Below are positions 17,027 to 26,988 of a stretch of 64,000 bases of DNA, one piece after another. Within the stretch, counting starts at the first letter, position 1, and each line of letters begins with the position of its first letter. The stretch is from an uncultured Bryobacterales bacterium. Lineage in GTDB: Bacteria > Acidobacteriota > Terriglobia > Bryobacterales > UBA6623. The position numbers were made by a program, and so were the translations under genes. The notes under the pieces are model-generated. The model did not search any database. It saw only the letters and a program-made list of their open reading frames with translations, and was not told where the DNA came from. The stretch covers positions 666,922 to 730,921 of the forward strand of contig CATOTH010000009.1 in NCBI GenBank assembly GCA_951813065.1, in the 5' to 3' direction.

Positions 17027-18775
17027 CTAGGGGCCCGCCAGCGGATGCGGTACTACCGGCAGCCGGGGGATGTTTCCGCGCGGCCTCCTGAGCGTGAGGT
17101 CTTCAAACAGCAGCGATGGGACCACCAGGGAGGTCATGGCAGACCGTCTCAGGCTGGTGAGCCCAGAGAACGAATTGCTTCCAGCCACGAAGGTCGTGGT
17201 GTAGACGAAGGTGTCATCAGAGGCCGCGACTATATCCCGGAAACTGGACTCGGTCACGCCGACCAATTCGGCCTCCCGAATCAGCTCCTCCCGACCGTCC
17301 GGGAATACCTTGTAGGCGACGACGGCGCCGACTAGCCCCTGACCGCCAGACCCCCGCGGACCCCGCCTCGCTGAGGCGATCCGCCCTTGGGGACTGCCAA
17401 TATGGCGCACGAGAATTCCGAATTCGAGATCCCGCTCCTGAACCAAGGCCAGGAGTTCACTCCGGAGTTCGTCCGGTTCGAGGCCTTGTTGTGGAACGAT
17501 GAGCACATTGGACGGCCCCGGTCCGGCCGACCTTCGACTCGCGGTGCTTGCAGGCACGCCCGGCACGGGATTTCGTGTTGCCAGCAGCGTCTTGAGGATG
17601 CCCCGCTGTACCAGCACGGTCTTTTGGGCTGGCACCCCCTCGTCATCCACAGGGTAGCCCCCGAGCAGAGGCGTCTGATCGTGTTGCTCTAGAGTCGGGT
17701 CGTTTACGACCCCCAGGAACCTTGGCAGGACCCGTGCACCCAACTTGTCGAAGAATGGATTTCCCCCGCGGCCGGCCGACCGTGAGGACCGCGGGTCATC
17801 GACAACAGGAGCCTTTGAGGCAAGCAGTCTGGGCAGCAGTACTCTCCGTACGATTGCCGCTGCAGCCTGCCTCTCGAAAAGCACCGGTCCGGAATAGCGG
17901 TCCAGATAGTTAGCTGCTCGCAATTCCCGCAATCTCTCGGAGAGCCTTTGCGCCCGGCTTTTCAGGGTTTCAGTGTCTGGGAGTTCGTCCCAGGATCGCC
18001 CGTACGCGCTGATGGAATCCTCCAGTGCTGTGCCGTCTTCGGCTTGCGTTCCGGCAAGAATACGAACCGAGGCTGAAGGGTCCAGTCGGGTGAACGAAGA
18101 TCCTTCGCTGTTCAGGTATGTGAGACGCTCGAGCTGCACTTCGGCCCGGACTTCGGAGACGAAGACATGCGGCATTCCGTCGAAAGCCTTTGAGACGTCG
18201 AGAGCCAGAGTCTCCACTTCCTGGGGATCGGGTCTTGGAACGGACCGATCGTCGGAGTATTGGTACGGCTCCTGCTCGCTAAAGTCAGGAACCTCTTCGA
18301 CGCGGGTCGCGTTTTGGAGAGCTGCACGCTTCTTGGAGAGATGGTCCAGAGCTTGCTTGTAAGCGCTGTCGGTCGCGAGCCAAATCTTTCGCCTGAGTTC
18401 GTGGTAGTCGTCTTCTAGTGGAAGCAGGCTAGGGAATGCGGCCGAAGCGAGTGCCGATCCGAAGTCCGGACGTGTCGAGAAGTTGGTGTTGTCCAGATCC
18501 TTGTCACCGACCCTAACCTCTACGGCCAAGAGCCTGCTCGAGCCTTCGCGACGGCTCGCAATTGCTCCGAGCACGGCGGAAGCCCGGGAACTGGTCGACT
18601 CCAAGACGGTGTATGACACGAAATAGGGCTTGTCCATGCCGCCAAGTTGCAGGTCTTCCATCGCGCGCGTCATCTCATCACGCATTGCCTTCAAAAGGAC
18701 GGTCTCCTGGGCCAGCGCAGGGAGCCACCAGAGCAGGACTAGCAGCGGGAGAGCGCTCATCCGAAACCGCATCAC
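17027..18775 (-). CDS. Exported TldE/PmbA-like protein without the zinc motif
   Basis: A 582-residue relative of the TldD/TldE (PmbA) metalloprotease pair, preceded by a clear signal peptide (LPLLVLLWWLPALAQ). It aligns by eye with its neighbour: where TldD has GVFFHEILGH this protein has AAIVRRVLLPRLL, and the third zinc ligand, a Cys in GTCG, is also gone. The rest of the fold is kept (LGARVLPRFLGVVNDPT; LLGGYPVDDEGVPAQ). It is therefore likely the non-catalytic partner of a heterodimer. Its ATG overlaps the stop of the TldD-like gene by 4 bp (18772-18775), so the two should be made together. Confidence 0.8.
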   Translation of the reverse strand: MMRFRMSALPLLVLLWWLPALAQETVLLKAMRDEMTRAMEDLQLGGMDKPYFVSYTVLESTSSRASAVLGAIASRREGSSRLLAVEVRVGDKDLDNTNFSTRPDFGSALASAAFPSLLPLEDDYHELRRKIWLATDSAYKQALDHLSKKRAALQNATRVEEVPDFSEQEPYQYSDDRSVPRPDPQEVETLALDVSKAFDGMPHVFVSEVRAEVQLERLTYLNSEGSSFTRLDPSASVRILAGTQAEDGTALEDSISAYGRSWDELPDTETLKSRAQRLSERLRELRAANYLDRYSGPVLFERQAAAAIVRRVLLPRLLASKAPVVDDPRSSRSAGRGGNPFFDKLGARVLPRFLGVVNDPTLEQHDQTPLLGGYPVDDEGVPAQKTVLVQRGILKTLLATRNPVPGVPASTASRRSAGPGPSNVLIVPQQGLEPDELRSELLALVQERDLEFGILVRHIGSPQGRIASARRGPRGSGGQGLVGAVVAYKVFPDGREELIREAELVGVTESSFRDIVAASDDTFVYTTTFVAGSNSFSGLTSLRRSAMTSLVVPSLLFEDLTLRRPRGNIPRLPVVPHPLAGP

Positions 18776-20496
18776 CGGGCACCTCCTTCGGCGGCGACTC
18801 GCAACGAGTGCGGAGCGCCGGGCGGGGCGGGAAGCAGGGGGAGCCGCTCAATGGACTTCTCCTTCTTTTGGACCTCGATCTGCGAGACAAGGACCGCGGG
18901 CGAGGCGGCCGACACCGGCACGCCTCCGGACTCCGCGCCACACGTGCCGTTGAATACCTCGATCTGGTCGCTAGCTGCGGCAACCTTGCTGAAGGTCGTT
19001 AGCGGAGTGCCGATGAGGTCCACGCCACGCACCAACTCTTCCCGGCCATCCGCGTAGATTCGATAGACCATGATTGGAAGCACATTGAAGGCGTTCGGCA
19101 GCATTCGGCCCGTCGTCGTGAACCCGCCTTGAATGTCTTCGAAGAACAGTCCGAATTCCTTGTTCTCCGCGTTCAAACGCTCAATCAACATCGCCTTCAG
19201 GGCTTCACTCGAGTGGGGTTTGCTGACCTCCACAAACAGGTTGGACTGACGCGAGACTGGGGCGTAGCCAGCCTGTTTGCGTCCGTGTCCGTTGGACTGC
19301 GAGAAACTGTCGATGGGGGTGCGTGACATGAGGAACCGCTTCAACGTGCCGTCCTCGATCACTGCAACCCGCTGCGCCTTGACGCCTTGGTTGTCGAATC
19401 GGTACGAGCCCGCAAGGTCGGTCGGCCCAATCCGCCTCACGGTCGGATCGAAGACCACGGTAAAGGTTTCTGGAAGCACCCGCTGGCCGAGCATTTTCTT
19501 GAAGGTCTGGGAATCCTGCTCGCTCTTTTGCCTGTGTCCCTCTACCCTGTGACCCAAGATCTCGTGGAAGAAGACACCGCTAGCCCGGCCAGAGAGGATT
19601 GCCGGACCGGTATAGGGGTCTGCGATGGGAGCAACTCGCAACGCTTCCAGGTCGCGAATCATGGCATGAACTTTCTCCATCACTTCGCTGTCGTCAGGCA
19701 GGCCGTTCAAGTCAAACGAGAAGAAAGATTCGTAACGCGGTAGCTCCATCCCGTCTTCGGCTTTGGTCAACGCAGAGATCATCAACCTCGCGCGAGATTC
19801 GGCAGTGCGGATCTTGCTCCCTTCGCTGTTTACGTACCACCGCGTTACGACCGAGGCCGACAACGCAGCGTCAGCCGCGTAGATGTGGCTGGATTGGGAG
19901 AACGGAGAGGTGTACTGCTTCAACTTGTCTTCCCAGATCGATCGGTCAAGCGAGAGGGAATGGGGGTCCTCGAGAGCTTGCTCAGGGGGTTCGGCTGAAA
20001 AGTCGGCGGCCCGGTCCTCTTCCTTGACTTTCACCTGGACGTTCGCCTTGACCATGGTGAGCCGCTCGATTGCATCCTTGAATTTCCTGTCGGTCTGGTA
20101 CCAAAGGATGTTTCGAAGAGCATCGATGCCCGAAACCGGGATTTCCAGTTGAGAGAATCGCCTCGAACCTGATCCGAACCGCTCGCGAATCGGGTGGGTG
20201 TTGTCGAGGCTGTAGTCGCCGACCCGGAGATCGATATCAAGCAGACGGCGCTCGCTGTCAGAGCTGGCAGAGATGGTTCCGAATGACGCTCGCACGTAGG
20301 AACTCTTCTCCTCGGTGATCTCGTAGCTGAGGAAATACAGCGGTGTCGGCTGTTGGGCCAGCTTCTTGACGGAGCGATCGAGTTCGTGCTCCATCACCCC
20401 CAGCACAGAAACCGCAGCGCTGGACACCCCGTTCATCAGTATTGACGCGATGCAATAGAAGCTCAGGCGGATCAGGAGCGGACGGTGTGATTTCAT
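18772..20496 (-). CDS. Exported TldD-like metalloprotease
   Basis: A 574-residue TldD-family zinc protease with an N-terminal signal peptide (LIRLSFYCIASILMNGVSS). The catalytic motif FHEILGHRVEGH is at about residue 310 (HExxxH). A later FNGTCGAESGGVPV carries the Cys that is the third zinc ligand in TldD. Classical TldD/TldE act in the cytosol on unfolded peptides or modified peptides such as microcins; export of both partners would place this pair in the periplasm. Start 20496 is chosen because the signal peptide begins there and AGAAGG precedes it at ribosome-site distance. It is the first gene of a two-gene unit. Confidence 0.85.
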   Translation of the reverse strand: MKSHRPLLIRLSFYCIASILMNGVSSAAVSVLGVMEHELDRSVKKLAQQPTPLYFLSYEITEEKSSYVRASFGTISASSDSERRLLDIDLRVGDYSLDNTHPIRERFGSGSRRFSQLEIPVSGIDALRNILWYQTDRKFKDAIERLTMVKANVQVKVKEEDRAADFSAEPPEQALEDPHSLSLDRSIWEDKLKQYTSPFSQSSHIYAADAALSASVVTRWYVNSEGSKIRTAESRARLMISALTKAEDGMELPRYESFFSFDLNGLPDDSEVMEKVHAMIRDLEALRVAPIADPYTGPAILSGRASGVFFHEILGHRVEGHRQKSEQDSQTFKKMLGQRVLPETFTVVFDPTVRRIGPTDLAGSYRFDNQGVKAQRVAVIEDGTLKRFLMSRTPIDSFSQSNGHGRKQAGYAPVSRQSNLFVEVSKPHSSEALKAMLIERLNAENKEFGLFFEDIQGGFTTTGRMLPNAFNVLPIMVYRIYADGREELVRGVDLIGTPLTTFSKVAAASDQIEVFNGTCGAESGGVPVSAASPAVLVSQIEVQKKEKSIERLPLLPAPPGAPHSLRVAAEGGAR

Positions 20497-20929
20497 TGGT
20501 TCGGGCCTTCTGGGAACGAGGCGGCGCAACCAGCGTGGTTGCCCGCGCCTGCCCAAGTCTAGATGTTACGACGGATTCGAAGCCGAGAGGGGTACCGGTA
20601 TGAGGGCCGCACTACGGCGTCCACCCTGCTGGAGAGAATCGTCAGGATCCAGGGGCAGGTTGCCGATCGCCGACGACCGCCGATAAGTTGGCCCCGACTA
20701 TCGAAGTCTGGACTCCAAGCGGGTGCCAGGTGGTGACGCCATCAGCGGCTGCCAGGGCCTCGATCGATGGCGGTTCCGGCCAGCGGCCGTCGTGCAACAG
20801 GCTGCGCCCGGTATGTTGCTCGGGACCTCACAAAGCGCTTCTGGGTGTCACCGTGAAACCGATCAGGCGGGCGGGGTATCATGCGGATTCTGCAATATCT
20901 GACCCTCGGCAACTGTCCAGATCCCAATC
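20497..20929. other. Divergent intergenic region
   Basis: It separates the TldD-like gene from the first sulfatase gene. TAGACT on the minus strand (near 20560) is a possible -10 for the TldD-like gene. A TATCAT at about 20877 could serve the sulfatase. No gene was seen. Confidence 0.35.
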
Positions 20930-22312
20930 ATGCTGTTTCGAACTCTCGCGGCCCTTGTCTTGGCAGCAGCGCTAAACGCTTCTGACCGTCCGAATTTCGT
21001 ATTCGTATTCATTGACGACATGGGGATCGGTGACCTGAGTTGCTATGGCAACAATGACATCCGTACCGCCAACATCGATCGACTTGCCGAGCAAGGCATT
21101 CGGTTCGAGCAGTTCTATGTAGCCTCGCCGATCTGCTCCCCATCTCGCGTCGCCATCACGACAGGCCAGTACCCGGCCCGTCACATGATTCACTCTTTCC
21201 TCAATTCCCGCAAGCGCAATCGCGAGCGCGGCATGCGGGATTTCCTCGATCCATCCGCACCATCTCTGGCGCGAGCGTTCCGGGATTCGGGTTACGCTAC
21301 TTCCCACTTTGGAAAGTGGCACATGGGCGGTGGCCGCGACGTGGACGACGCTCCGTTGCCGCAGGCGTACGGGTTTGACGAGTCGCTCGTGTCATTCGAG
21401 GGGCTGGGAGATCGGATTCTCCCTCCGGGCGGGCTCTCACGGCAAAGCAAGGATCTCGGACACGGAGCTGTCACCGACGTCGAGAAACACGAAATGACCG
21501 AAATCTATGTCAACCGAGCGGTCGATTTCATCCGGCGGAACCAAGAAACGCCGTTCTATTTGCACGTGTGGCTGAACGACGTGCATGACCGCTACTTTCC
21601 CAAGCCCGCCCTTCTCGCAAGATTCGACAGGTTCTCTTCCAATCCCTACCGTCAGCAGTACTTTGCCGTGATCGATGAAATGGACCGCCAACTGGGCCGG
21701 CTGTTTGACGAGATCGACAGACTCGGTCTCGCGGAAGAGACACTCGTCGTGCTGGCGGCCGACAATGGCCCGACTGCCTGGAAGCGCTATTACGACGAAG
21801 GATACGATCCACCCGGAAAGACAAATGGCCTGCGTGGACGCAAGTGGAGCCTCTACGAAGGTGGCATTCGCGAACCATTGCTTGTGCGTTGGGTGGGCCA
21901 GGCGCCGGCCGGCATGACCAATACCGACACAGTCGTCAACTCTGTCGACTTCTTCCCGACTTTCTGCCGCTTAGCTGGCGTGCCTCTTCCGAACGCGTCA
22001 TTTGACGGAGTGGACATGAGCGCGGCGTTCCGCGGTGAGCGGCCGGTGCGGGATCGCCCGATGTTCTGGGAGTACGGCAGAGATCCCAGCTATCTCCGGC
22101 CAGGCCTTGAGTCGGATCGCAGCCCGGCCCTGGCTATCCGCGATAAGGACTGGAAGCTGTTCATGAACACCGATGGTACCGGAGTGGAGCTATACGACTT
22201 TGCGAACGGGTTCGACGAGACTCGGAACGTCGCGGAGGCCAATCGAGAAGTCGCAAGAAGGCTCGGTGATGCACTGCGCGAATGGTGGCAATCGATCCCT
22301 AAGCTAATGTAG
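20930..22312 (+). CDS. Secreted type I sulfatase
   Basis: A 460-residue arylsulfatase-family enzyme that removes sulfate esters. A signal peptide (LAALVLAAALNAS) precedes FVFIDDMGIGDLSCYG, whose paired Asp residues bind calcium. The formylglycine site is ICSPSRVAITTG, with the modifiable Cys at residue 69. GKWHMGG and LAADNGPT supply further active-site residues. It is probably periplasmic. The frame ends 8 bp before the M19 dipeptidase gene, so the two likely form an operon. Substrate cannot be told from the sequence. Confidence 0.9.
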   Translation: MLFRTLAALVLAAALNASDRPNFVFVFIDDMGIGDLSCYGNNDIRTANIDRLAEQGIRFEQFYVASPICSPSRVAITTGQYPARHMIHSFLNSRKRNRERGMRDFLDPSAPSLARAFRDSGYATSHFGKWHMGGGRDVDDAPLPQAYGFDESLVSFEGLGDRILPPGGLSRQSKDLGHGAVTDVEKHEMTEIYVNRAVDFIRRNQETPFYLHVWLNDVHDRYFPKPALLARFDRFSSNPYRQQYFAVIDEMDRQLGRLFDEIDRLGLAEETLVVLAADNGPTAWKRYYDEGYDPPGKTNGLRGRKWSLYEGGIREPLLVRWVGQAPAGMTNTDTVVNSVDFFPTFCRLAGVPLPNASFDGVDMSAAFRGERPVRDRPMFWEYGRDPSYLRPGLESDRSPALAIRDKDWKLFMNTDGTGVELYDFANGFDETRNVAEANREVARRLGDALREWWQSIPKLM

Positions 22313-22320
22313 AAGTCTCT

Positions 22321-23445
22321 ATGCGGCCGATCCTAGACGCTCATCTCGACATCGCGTGGAACGCCCTCTCGTTTGATCGCGATCAACTGCTCGACCTTGA
22401 CGAACTCCGAGCACGCGAAAGCGGTCTCCGAGGAGCCTCCCGAGGAAACTGCACCGTCAGCCTGCCTGAATTGCGGCGAGCCAACGTGCGGGTCTGTCTC
22501 GCCACCTTGCTGTCAAGGGCGCGGCCACGCAAGTTGCCCGAGCTGAGGGCTGATATCGGAGAAATCGGTGATCGCAGTCGTGGCGAGGTGATCCTGCGCG
22601 AGGACCTCGACTATGCAAACCAAACGATTGCGTGCGCAGCGGCGCAGGGTCAGCTCGCTTACTACCAGTTGTTGGAGAGGCAGGGCCGTATTCGATTTGT
22701 TCTCTCACGGAATGACCTGCTCGCGGTTTGGAACGATACAACCTTCAAATCTCCGATCGGGATCATCCTGAGCATGGAAGGCTGCGACCCAATCGTCGAT
22801 CCAGACCAAGCAGCGTGGTGGTTTGAGCAAGGATTGCGAACTGCCTGTTTGGCGCACTACGGTCCGAGCGCGTACGCCATGGGTACTGGAGGTGACGGTC
22901 CTCTCACCGCCAAGGGCAGGGAATTGCTAGTGGAATTCGATCGCCTGGGGCTGATTCTGGATTTGGTCCATACCGCAGACACGGCTCTAGATCAAGCCCT
23001 AGAAACATTTGGTGGCGCGGTCTTCGTGAGCCATGGCAATTGTCGCACTCTCGTGCCTCACGACCGGCAGATGAGCGACGGCCAGATCCGACGAATCGCA
23101 GAGCGGGGAGGTGTCATCGGCGTCGTGATGGACGAATGGATGATTCTTCCCGGTTACGTTCGCGGTGAGGAGGGCCGCGACCGGGCGACCCTGGAGATCG
23201 TCGCACACCACGTCGACCACATCTGCACTCTCTTGGGAAACGTAGACCATGTCGGAATCGGAAGTGATCTCGACGGCGGCTTCGGCACCGAGCAAACCCC
23301 GGTTGACCTCCACACGATTGCAGACCTTCAGCGCCTCGGGGACATCCTCGCACAGAGAGGCTACAAAGAGACGGAGGTGCGCGCCGTACTGGGTGACAAT
23401 TGGGTCCGGTTCTTCGCGGACAACTTGCCCCCCTGTGTTGCCTAG
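22321..23445 (+). CDS. Membrane dipeptidase family (M19) hydrolase
   Basis: Zinc dipeptidase of the renal-dipeptidase family, 374 residues. The metal-binding signs are ILDAHLDIAW (HxD), SMEGCDPI (bridging acidic residue), VFVSHGNCRTL (His) and HVGIGSDLDGGFG (Asp) near the end. No signal peptide is visible, so it is probably cytosolic. It follows the sulfatase gene by 8 bp. The family also cleaves D-amino-acid dipeptides and some beta-lactams; the present substrate is unknown. Confidence 0.88.
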   Translation: MRPILDAHLDIAWNALSFDRDQLLDLDELRARESGLRGASRGNCTVSLPELRRANVRVCLATLLSRARPRKLPELRADIGEIGDRSRGEVILREDLDYANQTIACAAAQGQLAYYQLLERQGRIRFVLSRNDLLAVWNDTTFKSPIGIILSMEGCDPIVDPDQAAWWFEQGLRTACLAHYGPSAYAMGTGGDGPLTAKGRELLVEFDRLGLILDLVHTADTALDQALETFGGAVFVSHGNCRTLVPHDRQMSDGQIRRIAERGGVIGVVMDEWMILPGYVRGEEGRDRATLEIVAHHVDHICTLLGNVDHVGIGSDLDGGFGTEQTPVDLHTIADLQRLGDILAQRGYKETEVRAVLGDNWVRFFADNLPPCVA

Positions 23446-23890
23446 CAGGCAATCGAGGGACGCAAGAGAGCGACGATCACGGGGGCCCGCTCGTCACGTG
23501 TAGAGGCTGTCCTGTGACGCTAGGTCGCACCGTCCTAGGCCATTTGCCCATCACTGGACGGTTGAGCGCCGCCAGAAAGGCTTCACGAGGTGGGCTACGA
23601 TCACGCGGACGGTGGAACGGGCCCGCCGACTGGACGAGAGTTCCAATTACTTGTGAAACCCCTGAGTCGGTACTGGATGAACTTCAGTTGACACAATGCG
23701 ACTCAACGCCAAGGTTACTGCTACTGGCGTGGCGCAAGTGGAACAGCTTGCGATGACGCAGACCCGGCCTGACCCGCTCGTTGCGACAGTCCGGAAATCC
23801 ATCGCCCGTCGAGAAGCGGGAACTGCCGGAAACCGGATTGACAGCAACAACTGGTTCTGTAGCCTGCAGTTCAGTGTCGCAGCGAACGCG
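23446..23890. other. Convergent intergenic region, no gene seen
   Basis: It lies between the ends of the dipeptidase and tpx genes. A plus-strand frame (23696-24010) exists, but most of it is antisense to tpx and resembles nothing known. No strong terminator was found. Confidence 0.4.
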
Positions 23891-24391
23891 CTAGAGCGCG
23901 CCACGAGCCGCGGAAAGGGCGGCGTCGTAGTCTGGATGATCCGCTACCTCGGGCACGTATTCGGCATGCACGACAGTGTTGTGCGCGTTCACGACGAAGA
24001 CCGCCCGTGACTCGATCTTGAGTTCCTTGATCATCGTGCCCCAAGCCGCACCGAAGTTTCCGTCCTTATAGTCGGAGAGTGCGGTAACGTTTTCCGCATT
24101 GGACTCGGCGCACCAGCGCTTCTGCGCGAACGGCAAGTCGCAGCTGACGCAGTAGACCGATACGCCATCAAGGCCGGCCGCCTCTTCATTGAACCGTTTC
24201 ATCTGTAAGTCGCAAACCGGAGTGTCGAGCGATGGAACTGCATTGATGATGCGCACCCCGCCAGTGTCGGCTAGAGAGACAGAACTCAGGTCGTTCGCCA
24301 CAAGTGTGAATCCGGGCGCGGCGCTTCCGGCCGCCAAGGCGTTGCCCTGCAAGTGGAACGGATTGCCCTTCAAGGTGGTTTGTCTACTCAT
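23891..24391 (-). CDS. tpx: Thiol peroxidase
   Basis: An atypical two-cysteine peroxiredoxin that reduces hydroperoxides with thioredoxin. The 166-residue length is normal. The peroxidatic Cys60 is in PSLDTPVCD and the resolving Cys94 in QKRWCAES, the same spacing as Cys61/Cys95 of E. coli Tpx. The N-terminal TLKGNPFHLQGN is also typical. Single gene, convergent with the dipeptidase gene and divergent from htpG. Confidence 0.95.
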   Translation of the reverse strand: MSRQTTLKGNPFHLQGNALAAGSAAPGFTLVANDLSSVSLADTGGVRIINAVPSLDTPVCDLQMKRFNEEAAGLDGVSVYCVSCDLPFAQKRWCAESNAENVTALSDYKDGNFGAAWGTMIKELKIESRAVFVVNAHNTVVHAEYVPEVADHPDYDAALSAARGAL

Positions 24392-24920
24392 GAAATTGCG
24401 CCTCGCCGTTGAACTCGCTCAAGCTTCCAACCTACCAGCCTCTGCCGACGAAGGTCAAACGATGGCCGAATCCGGAAGAGATGACTGTATTGCATCCGGT
24501 TTGTCCCGGCGAAGGCCCCGCGCCCGCGCACGACGTTGGGTGCTGTGGGCGCGCCAATGAGAGCTAGGGATAGTGGGCGATCGTGCTCTTGCGGTACCGG
24601 GTTTCATTACGCCCCGTCCGGCCTCAGGTTTTGGCGAAGGAGCGAGATGCCCCGGGGCCGAAAACCTGATGCAGACGACCACCGGTCAATCCTCCCGGCT
24701 TCGTTCAGGCGGATCCTGGTTTGCAACCGTTGCAGCAATACGTTCTACTTGCGCGGACCATGGGGCATGGCCAAGGGCTAACAGCGCTCCGGTTGGCTTC
24801 TCCTAGCGCCTTGTCCAGTGGAGGGTCGTGGGGCCACCCGCGCGACAAACTAATTGCCTGCTCGTGAACCGCTGCATCGGACACGCGGTCGAGATGACCC
24901 GTCACGGCGTCTGAGGTCAC
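24392..24920. other. Intergenic region with a long inverted repeat
   Basis: About 530 bp with no convincing gene. It contains a perfect 9-bp inverted repeat, TCAGGTTTT (24624-24632) and AAAACCTGA (24661-24669), around a 28-nt GC-rich spacer. No CIRCE operator is present upstream of htpG. Confidence 0.4.
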
Positions 24921-24949
24921 TTGACGGCCGGGCTGGCAGTCAATAAATT
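24921..24949 (+). promoter_or_regulatory. Candidate sigma-70-type promoter of htpG-hspQ
   Basis: TTGACG (24921-24926), a 17-nt spacer and TAAATT (24944-24949). It would give a leader of about 55 nt before the htpG ATG at 25014. Only the -35 box is strong. Confidence 0.4.
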
Positions 24950-25013
24950 CAAAGGGGGGGGATCACTTTCCCAGACCGCTTCCGCTGCCGGAAGGGGTCG
25001 CCCAATTCTGACC

Positions 25014-26984
25014 ATGGCAATCTCACGTGAAACACGAAAGTTCGAAGCAGAGACGAAGCAGCTGCTGGACTTGATGATTCACTCCTTGTACACAAACAAG
25101 GAGATCTTCCTGCGCGAACTCATCTCGAACGCATCCGACGCCCTCGACAAGTTGCGTTTCAGCGCGTTGACCAATCCGGAATTGATGAAGGCTGGCGAAG
25201 AACTTGAGATCCGCCTTGAGCCGGATAGCGACAAGCGGACCCTGACGATCCACGACAACGGCATCGGCATGGGCAGGAAGGAGGTCATCGACAACATTGG
25301 ATCGATCGCACGGTCTGGAACCCAAGAACAGATCGAGAGGCTCAGGAAGAAAGGCGGCAAGGAGTCCATGCCGGAGCTGATCGGTCGCTTCGGGGTGGGG
25401 TTCTATTCGGCATTCATGGTCGCCGAGAAGGTCGAACTCGACACACTCAAGGCCGGAGCGAAGACCGCAGTCCACTGGGAATCGGATGCCGGCGGGACCT
25501 ATACGATTTCAGAGGGAAGGAAGCGAAGCCACGGAACCAGCGTGACGTTGCACCTGAAACCCGTTGACCGTGATGGGGGAATCGAGGACTACACCCGCGA
25601 ATGGACACTGAGCAGTGTCGTTAAGCGGTACTCCAACTTCATCGGCTATCCGATCCGCCACAAGGTCCGCATGGAAAAGCCGGAAGCGGACGAGAAGGGA
25701 ATCGTCAAGCCAGACGGCAAATCGACGATTGTCTTCGAGGACAAGACACTCAACTCGATGAAACCAATCTGGACCCGTCCGGAGTCGGAAGTCGAGAACG
25801 AGGAGTACAACGAGTTCTACAAGCACATCGCATCTGACTGGAAGGACCCGATGCTCCGGCTGCGCTTCAAGGCCGAGGGGATTTCCGAGTACGAGTCCCT
25901 CCTGTTCATTCCTGCGGAACGTCCTCGCGACTTGCACACATGGGGCGCGAAGTACGGATTGCAACTGTATGCCCGCCGTGTAATGGTCATGGACAAGTGC
26001 GATGCTGTGCTGCCGGAATTCCTGAGATTCGTTCGCGGCGTTGTGGACTCCTCCGATCTGCCGCTCAATATTTCTCGCCAGACACTGCAGGAAAACCGGC
26101 ACCTCGCCCGGATTCAGAAATTCCTTACCAAGAAGGTGTTAGGCATGCTCTCCGACCTATACCGTGAAGACCAGGCGAAGTACCTGGACTTCTGGAAGCA
26201 GTTTGGGATCGCGTTGAAGGAAGGCGTCGGAGTCGGCGCCGATGAGCAGGATCGGATCGTGCCTCTTCTGCTCTTCGAGTCCTCTGCCGACTCGGAACGA
26301 CTGACAACATTGAAGGACTATGTCTCCCGCATGAAGGACGGCCAAGACACCATCTACTACATCACGGGCGAATCACGCTCGATCGTGGAGAATTCACCAT
26401 TGATGGAAGGCTTCAACCGAAAGGGCTACGAGGTTCTCTTCTTGACGGATCCCATCGATGAGTTCGTGGTCGATCGCCTGTCGGTGTTCGAAGGCAAGAA
26501 CCTCCGATCTGCAGGGCAGGGCGAGGTGGATCTCGAAGGAACCGAGGGCGAGGAAGGCGAGAAGGCCAAACGCAAGGACCAGGAGCAGCAGTTCAACGAC
26601 CTCTTCAACTTGCTCGGCAAACTCCTTGAAGAAAGCGTCAAGCAAGTGCGCCTCTCGAGCCGGCTAACGACATCTCCGGCATGCCTGACCATCGACAACG
26701 ACGACATGAGCCCGCAGATGGAGCGAATGCTCAGGATGGCCGATCCCGACGCCCCAAAGCAGAAGCGGATCTTGGAGGTGAACGCTTCTCACGAGGTCTT
26801 GCGAGGGCTTCGAGCGCGGTTCGAGAAGGACAAGGCTGATCCGGCGCTAAAATCATACGCTGAACTGCTCTACGGCTACGCACTGTTAGCGGAAGGCGCC
26901 GAGATGAAAGATCCAGGCTCCTTTAACAAGGCGCTGGAGGGCGTGATGATCCGGGCGGTTCAAGAAACGGCGCCTGAGGCTTAG
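25014..26984 (+). CDS. htpG: Molecular chaperone HtpG (Hsp90)
   Basis: Cytosolic ATP-dependent chaperone of 656 residues. The GHKL ATP-binding elements are all visible: LRELISNASDALDKLRF, IHDNGIGMGRKEV, IGRFGVGFYSAFMVAE and GTSVTLHL. The middle domain has ARRVMVMDKCDAVLPEFLRF and the conserved SSDLPLNISRQTLQ. The frame is open upstream to 24921, but MAISRETRKFEAETKQLL at 25014 is the normal Hsp90 start. hspQ begins 4 bp after its stop, forming a heat-shock pair. Confidence 0.96.
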   Translation: MAISRETRKFEAETKQLLDLMIHSLYTNKEIFLRELISNASDALDKLRFSALTNPELMKAGEELEIRLEPDSDKRTLTIHDNGIGMGRKEVIDNIGSIARSGTQEQIERLRKKGGKESMPELIGRFGVGFYSAFMVAEKVELDTLKAGAKTAVHWESDAGGTYTISEGRKRSHGTSVTLHLKPVDRDGGIEDYTREWTLSSVVKRYSNFIGYPIRHKVRMEKPEADEKGIVKPDGKSTIVFEDKTLNSMKPIWTRPESEVENEEYNEFYKHIASDWKDPMLRLRFKAEGISEYESLLFIPAERPRDLHTWGAKYGLQLYARRVMVMDKCDAVLPEFLRFVRGVVDSSDLPLNISRQTLQENRHLARIQKFLTKKVLGMLSDLYREDQAKYLDFWKQFGIALKEGVGVGADEQDRIVPLLLFESSADSERLTTLKDYVSRMKDGQDTIYYITGESRSIVENSPLMEGFNRKGYEVLFLTDPIDEFVVDRLSVFEGKNLRSAGQGEVDLEGTEGEEGEKAKRKDQEQQFNDLFNLLGKLLEESVKQVRLSSRLTTSPACLTIDNDDMSPQMERMLRMADPDAPKQKRILEVNASHEVLRGLRARFEKDKADPALKSYAELLYGYALLAEGAEMKDPGSFNKALEGVMIRAVQETAPEA

Positions 26985-26988
26985 AAAC

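Noticed and set aside
16751..17335. 194-codon plus-strand frame
   Set aside because: Its second half is antisense to the TldE-like gene and the composition is that of a shadow frame.
23696..24010. Plus-strand frame partly antisense to tpx
   Set aside because: More than a third is antisense to a certain gene and nothing is recognisable in it.
24392..25013. CIRCE heat-shock operator before htpG
   Set aside because: The TTAGCACTC-N9-GAGTGCTAA pattern is absent.
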